Positions 1 through 6,335 of a DNA stretch of 11,497 nt are shown piece after piece. The translations under genes and the position numbers were made by a program. The notes beneath the pieces are model-generated. The model saw nothing but the letters and a program-made list of their open reading frames with translations, did not search any database and was not told the DNA's origin. This DNA is from Acidimicrobiaceae bacterium (GTDB lineage Bacteria; Actinomycetota; Acidimicrobiia; Acidimicrobiales; Palsa-688): assembly GCA_003158835.1 (NCBI GenBank), contig PMLI01000377.1, positions 1 to 11,497 on the forward strand, in the 5' to 3' direction. Position 1 is the stretch's first letter; every line of letters begins with the position of its first letter.

Positions 1-492
1 GCGCGGAACCAGTTGTCCGGCTGGTTGACCCCGGGTAATTTCCTGGGCAATCGCGAGCAAACTCTGCCCCGTTTCCGGGTGGCGAAACGGGGGCGCGAGA
101 TCGGCGACCGGAACGGCGATATGCGCGTACCGGAGCAAATCCGGGTCGGGGATAGGTCGCGGCCCCATCTGCAAAACCTGGTCGCCGACCAGGACAATGT
201 CCATATCAATCGTGCGCGGCGCGTTTTTGTCGGCGGTACGCACCCGGCCCAGTTCGCGCTCGATGCGTTGCAGGACCAGCGCCTTGAGTTCGCCGGGATT
301 CAGATCGGTTTCGACGAGCGCCGCCGCATTCAGAAAGTTGGGCTGATCAGTTTTGCCAACCGGCGCGGTCTCGTAGACGGGCGAAACGGCCACCACATCG
401 GGCAGCTGGGCCAGGCCCCCGCACAGGTGGGCCCACCTGTCGCCGAGGTTAGAGCCCAGCGCCACGAAAGCCCGGCGGGACTCGCCGCTCAC
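1..492 (-). CDS. folK: 2-amino-4-hydroxy-6-hydroxymethyldihydropteridine pyrophosphokinase (HPPK), 3' end outside window
   Basis: HPPK transfers pyrophosphate from ATP to 6-hydroxymethyl-7,8-dihydropterin, giving the substrate of FolP in cytosolic folate synthesis. The first 164 residues are visible and the frame stays open to base 1, so only the C-terminal end is missing; family members are about 160-180 residues. Seen: the N-terminal ALGSNLGDR motif (residues about 11-19), SPVYETAPVG with a downstream QPNFLNA, and the family signature APRTIDMDIVL (about 91-101), whose two Asp residues bind Mg2+. The start is GTG at 492-490, overlapping the folB stop by four bases (GTGA), which implies translational coupling. 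No ATG is available near the conserved N-terminus. The segment after the signature reads PIPDPDLLRYAH, where many HPPKs have a His-Pro-Arg stretch. Identification is very secure. Confidence 0.95.
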   Translation of the reverse strand, partial: MSGESRRAFVALGSNLGDRWAHLCGGLAQLPDVVAVSPVYETAPVGKTDQPNFLNAAALVETDLNPGELKALVLQRIERELGRVRTADKNAPRTIDMDIVLVGDQVLQMGPRPIPDPDLLRYAHIAVPVADLAPPFRHPETGQSLLAIAQEITRGQPAGQLVPR

Positions 493-902
493 GGTCGGTA
501 GATACGCACGGCGGCCGCCGCCAAGTCGACCGGCACCGGGGGCCGGAGCTTTCGGACGGTGACCACGATGCCCTGGGCACGGTCCCCGGCGGCGGCCAGG
601 GCACGGTCGGCCACCTGCTCGGCCAGCCGCTCCATCAGCAGGGCCCGGGGGCCCTCGACGACGGCCCGCGCCACCTCGCACAGCGTGCCGTAGTCGACGG
701 TGGCGGCGATGTCGTCCGTCCGGCCCGCGTCGCGGAGGTCCAACAAGAGCTCCAGGTCGACCTCGAACGGCTGGGGCCGTTGAGACTCTTCCGGCAGAGC
801 CCCGTGCGTCCCCATGAAGCGCAGGCCGGACAGGAGGATCCGGTCCGGGCCGGGCCGAACCAGGCCCAGGTCCCCGCCGGGCGAGCTTTCCGGATCAGGC
901 AC
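489..902 (-). CDS. folB: Dihydroneopterin aldolase
   Basis: FolB cleaves 7,8-dihydroneopterin to 6-hydroxymethyl-7,8-dihydropterin and glycolaldehyde, the step before FolK. The 137-residue product shows DRILLSGLRFMGTHGALPEE (about 20-39), corresponding to the family's G-x-H-G plus acidic residue motif. It then has QPFEVDLEL, TVDYGTL (about 68-74), and VTVRKLRPPVPVDL near the C-terminus, with Lys118 the likely catalytic lysine. The start is GTG at 902-900, overlapping the end of the upstream phosphatase-like gene by 8 bases; no later ATG/GTG precedes the conserved core. It gives an N-terminal extension of about 19 residues compared with typical family members. It sits between the phosphatase-like gene and folK with overlaps at both ends, so the three genes are almost certainly co-translated. 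Confidence 0.93.
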   Translation of the reverse strand: MPDPESSPGGDLGLVRPGPDRILLSGLRFMGTHGALPEESQRPQPFEVDLELLLDLRDAGRTDDIAATVDYGTLCEVARAVVEGPRALLMERLAEQVADRALAAAGDRAQGIVVTVRKLRPPVPVDLAAAAVRIYRP

Positions 903-1425
903 CAGCGGTGCGGGCCACCTGCCCGGGCTTGGCGAGCCCCGGCACCAGGGCCACGAGCTCTCGCCCTTCCGGGCCCATCTGACGCCCGAAAAGCCGCTCG
1001 ACTATTGCCACCGCTTGCGCGCCTTGAGGGATGAGGCCGCTCCAATGCACATAGCCGGCGACGACACCCATGAGCCTGTCGCTGACCTCTTCTTGGTGAA
1101 GGACCACCCGTTCGCCGTCCCGCAGCCAGGAGCGCAGCTGTTCGTACAGGTCCGGCAGGACCGAAACGGGGTCGTCGTTGCCCGCAAAGGGGATGTGGGA
1201 CCATACCAGGCCCTCTTCGTCGTAAGCATGGAGGTTGTGAGGTGAAGCGAGCAGAGAAATGACGCGGGTGAAACCCTGGCATTTCAGCCACAGGATTTCT
1301 TCCCGCCTGCGCACTTTGCGGTGATTGCGGGCGTAGCCCCCGGGCCGCTCACAAATGGCGAGCTTGTCCTTTATCACCCACGTGAAGAACCGTGGCTTGA
1401 TGCCGGCGGCCCATTTCCCCCTCAT
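895..1425 (-). CDS. Protein-tyrosine/dual-specificity phosphatase-like protein with degenerate P-loop (probable pseudophosphatase)
   Basis: A 176-residue protein that I recognise only by fold pattern. Residues 14-30 (FTWVI..KLAICERPGG) resemble the N-terminal strand of atypical dual-specificity phosphatases (typically SWVIPGKLAGSxRPG). EEILWLKCQGFTRVISLL (42-59) and EEGLVWSHIPF (70-80) match the next helix and strands. The catalytic loop HCxxGxxR is replaced by HQEEVSDR (110-117). His and Arg and the exact spacing are kept, but the nucleophilic Cys is Gln and the Gly is Val. A conserved-looking tail, GYVHWSGLIP then LFGRQMGPEGREL, follows. It lies 13 bases downstream of folP and overlaps folB by 8 bases, so it is part of the folate operon. 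Catalysis by the usual cysteine mechanism is not expected; a binding or scaffold role is inferred. The superfamily assignment is a pattern judgement and the function is unknown. Confidence 0.75.
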   Translation of the reverse strand: MRGKWAAGIKPRFFTWVIKDKLAICERPGGYARNHRKVRRREEILWLKCQGFTRVISLLASPHNLHAYDEEGLVWSHIPFAGNDDPVSVLPDLYEQLRSWLRDGERVVLHQEEVSDRLMGVVAGYVHWSGLIPQGAQAVAIVERLFGRQMGPEGRELVALVPGLAKPGQVARTAGA

Positions 1426-1438
1426 GACCGGCGTCCCG

Positions 1439-2218
1439 TCACCTGACGCCGACGAGCTTCGCCGCGTCGGCGGTCGCCTTCACGTCGTGGACGCGCACCA
1501 TGGCTGCGCCACATTGCATCGCCCACACGGCGCCGGCCAGAGAGGCTTCGCGGCGGTCGGGGGCGGGGGCGGCCTCGCTCCCGCCCCCGACGGCGCCGGT
1601 GAACCGCTTTCGGGAAACGCCGACGGCTACTGGCCACCCGGTGGCGACAAGGTCGTCGAGGTGCGCCAGTATGGCCAGGTTGTGCGCGGTCGTCTTGGCA
1701 AAACCGAGGCCGGGGTCCACCCAGATCTCGGCTACACCGGCCTGGGCCGCCCGCTCCGCCCGATCGACGAGGAACTCCCTGACTTCGGTCACGACATCTC
1801 CATAATTGGCGAGAGACATCATGTCCGAAGGCCGGCCCCGCATGTGCATGGCCACCCAACCGGCATGGCCCTCTGCCGCGGTGGGCCACAGCGAGGCAGA
1901 AACGTCGTTGAGAATGGTTGCACCGGCATCGAGTGCCGCCTCCGCCACGGCCCGCTTGGTGGTGTCGACCGAAATACGGGCTCGGCTCCCCACCTGGTGG
2001 ACCAGCTCCCGGACGACGGGCAGGACGCGCCGCATCTCCTCCTTCTCGTCGACCGGCAAAGCGCCCGGCCTGGTCGACTCGCCTCCGACGTCGATGACGC
2101 CGGCGCCCGCCCGGACCATCGCGCACCCTTGATCAACCGCAGCTGCTCCGTCTTCCCAGCGTCCCCCGTCGTAAAACGAGTCAGGCGTCACGTTGAGTAC
2201 GCCCATCACAAGCCTCAT
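1439..2218 (-). CDS. folP: Dihydropteroate synthase
   Basis: FolP condenses 6-hydroxymethyl-7,8-dihydropterin pyrophosphate with p-aminobenzoate to make dihydropteroate; it is the sulfonamide target. The 259-residue protein has all the TIM-barrel signatures in order: GVLNVTPDSF (6-15), IDVGGESTRPGA (42-53), SVDTTKRAVAEAAL (83-96), ILNDVSA (102-108), AMHMRGRP (123-130), WVDPGLGFAKT (166-176), GVSRKRF (200-206) and VRVHDV (241-246). Length and motifs are normal for the active FolP1 type. The start is ATG at 2218-2216, directly before the first conserved strand. No Shine-Dalgarno is evident, but a TATAAG box lies 13 bases upstream, consistent with a very short leader. A plus-strand gene separates folP from folE, so folP probably has its own promoter and leads the folP-phosphatase-like-folB-folK operon. 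Confidence 0.96.
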   Translation of the reverse strand: MRLVMGVLNVTPDSFYDGGRWEDGAAAVDQGCAMVRAGAGVIDVGGESTRPGALPVDEKEEMRRVLPVVRELVHQVGSRARISVDTTKRAVAEAALDAGATILNDVSASLWPTAAEGHAGWVAMHMRGRPSDMMSLANYGDVVTEVREFLVDRAERAAQAGVAEIWVDPGLGFAKTTAHNLAILAHLDDLVATGWPVAVGVSRKRFTGAVGGGSEAAPAPDRREASLAGAVWAMQCGAAMVRVHDVKATADAAKLVGVR

Positions 2219-2231
2219 GGCAGTGGGCCAG

Positions 2232-2237
2232 CTTATA
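2232..2237 (-). promoter_or_regulatory. Candidate -10 box for folP
   Basis: On the minus strand the sequence TATAAG matches the vegetative -10 consensus TATAAT at five of six positions and ends 13 bases before the folP ATG. No convincing -35 element is seen about 17 bases further upstream, which is common in GC-rich actinobacteria. A start site 6-7 bases downstream would leave a leader of only about 6 nucleotides. Context supports the need for a promoter here, because the next upstream gene is on the other strand. Confidence 0.35.
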
Positions 2238-2308
2238 GGTCCCCGGAGGAGGCGAGGGCCGGGACTGGTGCCGGGCTCAAGACCGGGCCGGGGGTTGACG
2301 ACCCTTTT

Positions 2309-2854
2309 GTGGTGCCCGCAGCCAACGGACGGCTCCCCGCCGGCTCAGAAGCCGAGGCTCCGCCATCACCCGACCTGATCGCCGCCGGCTGGTGGGCGGC
2401 CGAGCAGCGCCGGGCCACAGCTGACGTGACGCTCGCTGCTCCCGACGCTTCAGCTCCGCTCAGGACCGGGAGCGGACCGGTCGGACCAGGGGTGACAGCC
2501 GTACCGAGCGTCGAGGCACAACCTCTTTCGGGCGTGGCTCCAGCCTGGCAGCGGCGCCGTCGCTGGCTGCCCGTGACCCGGCTCTGGGCGTTGGTCAAGA
2601 TGGCGAGCCTCGTCTACACCACCTGGTGGGCGCTGGGCTACCTCCACGCCAAGCTGGGCACGGCGACGTGCGCTTACGGCGGTCTCTGCCTGTTCGCGGG
2701 CGTAGGGGCGCGCTGGCGCAGGCGGTTTTTCGGCCCCGGTCAATTGATCGAGCCCGAGCTGTACGAGGACATCGGCCAATGGCTCTACCGCATCGGGACC
2801 GTCCTCGTCTTGGTCGGCGGCACCCTAGTCGTGGCCCGGGCCGCCGTGCACTAG
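2309..2854 (+). CDS. Hypothetical membrane protein with Ala/Pro-rich N-terminus
   Basis: No family recognised. The frame ending at the TAG at 2852-2854 has strongly actinobacterial codon use over about 2560-2854, with G or C at nearly every third position. It encodes a basic stretch (RRRRWLPVTRLW), a hydrophobic tryptophan/tyrosine-rich region (KMASLVYTTWWALGYLHAKL and on to CLFAGVGARW), a polar loop with an acidic cluster (IEPELYEDIGQW) and a C-terminal membrane segment (IGTVLVLVGGTLVVA). This suggests two, possibly three, membrane passes with a charged loop of about 30 residues. The upstream part is Ala/Pro-rich and low-complexity, so the start is uncertain. GTG at 2309 or 2312 gives about 181 residues; GTG at 2426, 2492 or 2573 or ATG at 2600 are alternatives. 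It lies on the opposite strand between folE and folP. A much longer upstream extension of this frame is only the shadow of folP. Confidence 0.6.
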   Translation: MVPAANGRLPAGSEAEAPPSPDLIAAGWWAAEQRRATADVTLAAPDASAPLRTGSGPVGPGVTAVPSVEAQPLSGVAPAWQRRRRWLPVTRLWALVKMASLVYTTWWALGYLHAKLGTATCAYGGLCLFAGVGARWRRRFFGPGQLIEPELYEDIGQWLYRIGTVLVLVGGTLVVARAAVH

Positions 2855-2882
2855 TACTGACCGGCCCCCGGACGACCAGGCA

Positions 2883-3461
2883 TCAGCGGGAGCCCGGTCT
2901 CTGGATGAAGCCGAGAACTTCCGCCCGTGCTGCCGCGCTGGTCAGGAAGTGGCCCCGGACCGCTGACGTAACCGTCGTGGAGCCCGGTCTGCGGATCCCC
3001 CTCATCGACATGCACAGATGCTCGGCCTCGACGACGACCAACGTTCCCTGGGGCTCCAGCACCCGGACGAGCGTGTCGGCCACCTGGGAGGTGAGCCGCT
3101 CCTGGACCTGGGGCCGTTTGGCGAAACCGTCCACGAGCCGGACGACCTTGGACAGCCCCGTGACCCGCCCGTCGCGGCCCGGGATGTAGGCCACGTGGGC
3201 CCGTCCCAACCAGGGCAGCAGGTGGTGTTCGCACACGCTGTAGAGGGGGATGTCCCGGACCAGGACCAACTCATCGTGGTCGGCCTCGAAGGTGGCCGTC
3301 AGGTATTGGCCCGGGTCTTCGTGGAGGCCGGAGAAGATCTCGGCGTACATGCGGGCCACCCGTCCCGGTGTCGCCCGCAAGCCGTCCCGGTCGGGCTCCT
3401 CGCCCACCGCGGCCAGTATCTCGCGGACGGCGGCTTCGATCCTTTCGATGTCCACGGGCAC
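2883..3461 (-). CDS. folE: GTP cyclohydrolase I (type IA)
   Basis: FolE converts GTP to 7,8-dihydroneopterin triphosphate and formate, the committed step of folate synthesis; the enzyme is a homodecamer with one zinc per active site. The 192-residue product is of normal length. It shows RDGLRATPGRVARMY (25-39), SVCEHHLLPW (75-84) with zinc ligand Cys77 and the catalytic-site histidines, GLSKVVRLVDGFAKRPQVQERL (102-123), and EHLCMSMRG (147-155) with second zinc ligand Cys150. Intact Cys ligands identify the zinc-dependent type IA enzyme rather than FolE2. The start is GTG at 3461-3459 with a weak GGTGA upstream. A second in-frame GTG two codons later is a possible alternative. In actinobacteria this gene normally follows ftsH; here the next gene upstream is hpt, 74 bases away. 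Confidence 0.97.
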   Translation of the reverse strand: MPVDIERIEAAVREILAAVGEEPDRDGLRATPGRVARMYAEIFSGLHEDPGQYLTATFEADHDELVLVRDIPLYSVCEHHLLPWLGRAHVAYIPGRDGRVTGLSKVVRLVDGFAKRPQVQERLTSQVADTLVRVLEPQGTLVVVEAEHLCMSMRGIRRPGSTTVTSAVRGHFLTSAAARAEVLGFIQRPGSR

Positions 3462-3469
3462 GCGCTCAC

Positions 3470-3475
3470 CCTATA
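3470..3475 (-). promoter_or_regulatory. Candidate -10 box for folE
   Basis: The 74-base gap between hpt and folE contains, on the minus strand, TATAGG (followed by GTGAGC) ending 8 bases before the folE GTG. A short inverted repeat, GGCGG..CCGCC, lies at 3476-3487 next to it. Either could be part of a promoter/operator for the folate genes. No -35 is recognised, so this is a weak call. Confidence 0.25.
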
Positions 3476-3517
3476 GGCGGGACCGCCATGGCGCGGCTCA
3501 TTGCTATCAACCCGGCT

Positions 3518-3533
3518 CGGGCCTATTTGCCCG
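3518..3533 (-). terminator. Weak hairpin just after hpt
   Basis: Immediately after the hpt stop codon the minus strand can form a 5-base-pair stem CGGGC/GCCCG around the loop AAATAG, without a T tract. It may attenuate or terminate the hpt transcript. The same region contains a 13-base direct repeat (12 of 13 identical) at 3511-3523 and 3530-3542 that overlaps the stop codon. The stem is short, so confidence is low. Confidence 0.25.
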
Positions 3534-3535
3534 GC

Positions 3536-4087
3536 TCAGGCCAGGGACTCAGGGCCCTCGTACCGCCGCACGCAGGTCAGGTTGCGATAGCGCTCGGCCA
3601 TGTCCAGGCCATAACCCACCACGAAGTCCCTCGGGATGCGAAAGCCCACATAAGCCAGTTCGGCCACCGAGGGCTCGACGTCCTTCACCAGCAACGCGCA
3701 CACGGCCAGGCTGGCCGGGTGGCGGGCGGCGAGGTTGCGCAAGAGAAATGCCAACGTCAGGCCCGAGTCCACGATGTCCTCGACGAGCAGCACGTGGCGC
3801 CCGGCGAGGTCGCTGTCCAGATCTTTGACGATCCGCACCACGCCGCTGGTGCGAGTACTACTCCCGTACGAGGCCACAGCCATGAAATCGAACTCCACGG
3901 GGAGGTCGATGACCCGGGCCAGGTCGCTCATGAAAACGAACGCGCCTTTCAGGACCCCCACTAGGAGCGGGGGCCGTCCCTGGTAGTCGGCCGTTATGCG
4001 GGCCCCGAGCTCTCTCGTCCTGTCCCGGATGTCCTCCTCCGAGACGACTACGGGACCGAGGTAGGGGTCGTCGGTCGTCAATGCCAT
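3536..4087 (-). CDS. hpt: Hypoxanthine(-guanine) phosphoribosyltransferase
   Basis: This purine-salvage enzyme joins hypoxanthine or guanine to PRPP, forming IMP or GMP. The 183-residue protein contains LLVGVLKGAFVFMSDL (about 41-56), the flexible-loop region ASYGSSTRTSG, the VKDLDSDLAGRHV strand, the PRPP-binding signature VLLVEDIVDSGLTL (99-112) and the C-terminal GFRIPRDFVVGYGLDMAERYRNL typical of bacterial HPRTs. Length is normal. The start is ATG at 4087-4085 with an AGGA-type ribosome site about 4 bases upstream. It follows tilS by 21 bases on the same strand, matching the conserved actinobacterial tilS-hpt pair, so co-transcription is likely. ftsH, which usually follows hpt, is absent. 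Confidence 0.96.
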   Translation of the reverse strand: MALTTDDPYLGPVVVSEEDIRDRTRELGARITADYQGRPPLLVGVLKGAFVFMSDLARVIDLPVEFDFMAVASYGSSTRTSGVVRIVKDLDSDLAGRHVLLVEDIVDSGLTLAFLLRNLAARHPASLAVCALLVKDVEPSVAELAYVGFRIPRDFVVGYGLDMAERYRNLTCVRRYEGPESLA

Positions 4088-4108
4088 GGTCCTGCCAAAG
4101 CTATACCT

Positions 4109-5071
4109 CTACGGCGGGGGCTCGGGCACGGCGGGGGGCTTGGGGCTGAGCCTGAGGCGGCCGGCGGACCGGCTCACGCGCCGGCCGCCGGCCAGCTCGC
4201 ACGCGGTCGTTTCCCCTGTCACCACCATCCAGGTGCGTCCGAGTTCGGCCGCCGAGGGGGGATGGTGCTCGGGCCCCTGCTCCTGGCGCAACCAGGCGCG
4301 CAGCGCCCGCTTTGCCAGCGGCTTGGGGGCGTCCTGCAGAGCCGCCGTGTCCGTGGCGTCGAGCCCCGAAGCGAGGATGGCCAGAAGGTCGGCGTCCTCA
4401 CCCAGGAGTCTCGCGGTGCGGGCCAGCAGAGGCACCGGGTCACGTTGAGCGACCTCGGCCAGCAGCGGCAGGATCTCGTGGCGGACCCGGTTACGCCGGA
4501 AGCGCACGTCCGAATTGGACGGGTCCGTCACGGGCTCGAGGCCCAGCGCGGCCACAAACGCGGCTGTCTCCGCCCGCCGCAGGTCGAGGATGGGCCGGGC
4601 CACTCCTCGCCGGCCGGCCCCACTGGCCCGCATGCCGCTGAGGCCGTCCAGTGCCGCTCCGCGCAGCAGGTTCAGCAGCAGGGTCTCGGCTTGGTCGTCG
4701 GCGGTGTGGCCCACCATGACCCCTCTCGGCAAGGCTTCGTAGCGGGCCGCCCGAGCGCGCCCTTCGAGGTCGGGCCCGTGCTCGACGGTCACCGAGATCG
4801 TCTGCCAAGTTGCGCCCAGCGCTTGTGCGGCCGCCTGCACCGCCTGCGCCTCCCGGGCGCTGCCGGGACGAAGCCCGTGGTCAACGTGCACGGCGTGGGC
4901 GCGGCAACCGGCGGCCACGGCCAGGGCCAGCATCGCCAATGAGTCTGCGCCGCCCGACACGGCACACACCGCCGGCTGGCCCGCGGCAGGGAACGAGCAG
5001 CGACGCAGCAGGTCGGCGGCCTCGGCCGGCCATGTCACCGGGCTCAGTTCGTCCACGGCGGGCGGGTGCAC
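4109..5071 (-). CDS. tilS: tRNA(Ile)-lysidine synthase
   Basis: TilS attaches lysine to C34 of the CAU-anticodon tRNA-Ile2, using ATP, so that the tRNA reads AUA and is charged with isoleucine; it is normally essential. The 320-residue product has the N-type ATP-pyrophosphatase P-loop SGGADS (39-44), HAVHVDHGLRPGS (about 58-70), GRARAARYEAL, VGHTADDQAETLLLNLLRG and the conserved TDPSNSDVRFRRNRVRHEILPLL segment. The C-terminal half is an Ala/Leu-rich helical region and a short tail rich in proline, as in the compact actinobacterial enzymes that lack the long C-terminal domains of E. coli TilS. The start is GTG at 5071-5069. An upstream in-frame GTG at 5098 is followed by a stop. No Shine-Dalgarno is visible, and a duplicated TAGAGT-containing repeat lies just ahead. 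Confidence 0.95.
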   Translation of the reverse strand: MHPPAVDELSPVTWPAEAADLLRRCSFPAAGQPAVCAVSGGADSLAMLALAVAAGCRAHAVHVDHGLRPGSAREAQAVQAAAQALGATWQTISVTVEHGPDLEGRARAARYEALPRGVMVGHTADDQAETLLLNLLRGAALDGLSGMRASGAGRRGVARPILDLRRAETAAFVAALGLEPVTDPSNSDVRFRRNRVRHEILPLLAEVAQRDPVPLLARTARLLGEDADLLAILASGLDATDTAALQDAPKPLAKRALRAWLRQEQGPEHHPPSAAELGRTWMVVTGETTACELAGGRRVSRSAGRLRLSPKPPAVPEPPP

Positions 5072-5074
5072 TGT

Positions 5075-5106
5075 GGTCGCACTCTATGGCGGTTGCACTC
5101 TATGGC
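5075..5106 (-). repeat. Two tandem 16-base repeats directly upstream of tilS
   Basis: The minus strand carries GCCATAGAGTGCAACC (5106-5091) followed at once by GCCATAGAGTGCGACC (5090-5075), identical at 15 of 16 positions. The second unit ends 3 bases before the tilS GTG. Each unit contains TAGAGT, a fit to the actinobacterial -10 pattern TANNNT. The second box ends 9 bases before the start codon, the geometry of a leaderless transcript, and no Shine-Dalgarno is present. Read as tandem promoter elements or a duplicated operator, this is inference; the repeat itself is directly seen. Confidence 0.7.
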
Positions 5107-5131
5107 CGCCCGCGCCACCGACGGCCAGGAG

Positions 5132-6292
5132 TCAGGCCGTGCGCCCCAGGCCTTCGGCTCTGGATATCCACGCCGCCGGCCGGCGGATCTCGGCCAATGT
5201 CGGCAGCCACTCGGAGCTCTGCCATATGCGGCGGAAGAGCTCCTGCCCGCCGGCCGCTTCCACGGCGTGGATGAAACGCTCTCCCTGCTCGTACTGCTTG
5301 AGCTTGGCGTCGAAGCCCACCAGTGAACTCACCACTTTGGCCGCGCCCCGTCGTTGCCGGCGTTGTTGCAACACGCTGGCGAAACGCGGCGCTTGCGCCG
5401 CGTGCCCCTCGGCCGCCCGGTTCATCACAATGTCGCCGTGGCCCTCCAGCAGGCTCATCAGGCCCCCGATCTGGTCCAGGGCCTGGCGCTGCTCGGGCGA
5501 GGCCAGCAACGCGAGAAGCCCGCCCTCGTCGAGGGGGTTGTGCCCTTCCCGAGCCTGTACGGCCGCCCTCTTCAGGGCCTCCAGGAACCGCTTCGGGTCG
5601 GGGTCGACCCCTTCCACCAGCGAGTTCACCAGCGTCAAGAAATGGGGCCGCAACCACGGCACACCTGTGAACTGCGCCCTGTGGGTCACCTCGTGCAGAG
5701 CTATCCACAGGCGGAACTGACGGGGCTGGAAGCCGTACCGATCTTCCAGTTCGATGATGTTGTGGCCCACGTAATAAACGATGTCCTGGTCCTCCGGCCG
5801 CTCGTCCTCGATGAGCAACTGGTCGTACTGGCCCAGGACACGGGTCGACATCCAACCCAGCAACAGCCCGAGCTGCACACCGCTAATGTTGCGGCTGACC
5901 TGGGCGGGGACCCGCACGGCGACCGGCCCCAACATCGGAGCCGGCTTCGAAAGAGCCGCCTCCAACTTCTGGGCCAGGGGTCGCAACAGTCGTTGGAACG
6001 AAGCGACGATGGCGCTCACCCAACCCGGACGATCGGTCACCCGGGCGCGTGCCGGTCCGCATAATGAACGAAGACCGGTCTCCTTTTCCACCAGAGCCTC
6101 CGCCTCGGCTGTGAGTTCGGAAAAGTCCTCCTCGAGGACGGTCAACCGGCCCAGCGGCAAGTACTCCTGGCGGCCCGCGATCCTCGTCGCGATGCGTTCG
6201 GCCAGGTCCCACGAGATGGGCTCGGCCGCCCAAACGCCCGGCTCGCTGTCGCCCGTGCTTCCTGCCTCGGCCGCCCTCACTTCTGGCGGCAC
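5132..6292 (-). CDS. Zinc-dependent metallopeptidase-like protein, DUF2342 family (F420-biosynthesis-associated type)
   Basis: A 386-residue zincin-like protein of the actinobacterial DUF2342 family; in M. tuberculosis the relative Rv3626c also lies beside tilS and hpt. Seen: ISWDLAERIATRIAG at the start of the conserved region (26-40), TGLRSLCGPARARVTDRPGWV (72-92), a hydrophobic helix GVQLGLLLGWMSTRVLGQYD (137-156), the zinc motif HEVTH (200-204) and a downstream LEGHGDIVMNRA (282-293) that could supply another metal ligand. The WDLAER-type N-terminus resembles the subgroup annotated as coenzyme-F420-biosynthesis-associated; no F420 genes are in the window to support that role. Substrate and activity are unknown. 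The start chosen is GTG at 6292-6290; GTG at 6280 is a possible alternative and the first 25 residues are low-complexity. It lies 60 bases upstream of tilS on the same strand. Confidence 0.85.
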   Translation of the reverse strand: MPPEVRAAEAGSTGDSEPGVWAAEPISWDLAERIATRIAGRQEYLPLGRLTVLEEDFSELTAEAEALVEKETGLRSLCGPARARVTDRPGWVSAIVASFQRLLRPLAQKLEAALSKPAPMLGPVAVRVPAQVSRNISGVQLGLLLGWMSTRVLGQYDQLLIEDERPEDQDIVYYVGHNIIELEDRYGFQPRQFRLWIALHEVTHRAQFTGVPWLRPHFLTLVNSLVEGVDPDPKRFLEALKRAAVQAREGHNPLDEGGLLALLASPEQRQALDQIGGLMSLLEGHGDIVMNRAAEGHAAQAPRFASVLQQRRQRRGAAKVVSSLVGFDAKLKQYEQGERFIHAVEAAGGQELFRRIWQSSEWLPTLAEIRRPAAWISRAEGLGRTA

Positions 6293-6335
6293 CTCAGGCC
6301 GGCCCCGGGCGGCCCGGTCCAGCCGGCCGCGACGC

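Noticed and set aside
2245..2252. GGAGGAGG on the plus strand as ribosome site of the membrane gene
   Set aside because: No start codon in the membrane-gene frame lies within 50 bases. The nearest GTG (2268) is in another frame that stops at 2378 and is 15 bases away.
2233..2779. Minus-strand ORFs in the folE-folP gap
   Set aside because: They are Ala/Pro/Ser-rich frames opposite the plus-strand membrane gene, with third-position composition that favours the plus frame.
1355..2854. A single 499-residue plus-strand ORF
   Set aside because: Its first 860 bases lie antisense to folP and the phosphatase-like gene and read as low-complexity Arg/Pro/Gly sequence. Only the last part (from about 2309) has its own coding character and membrane segments.
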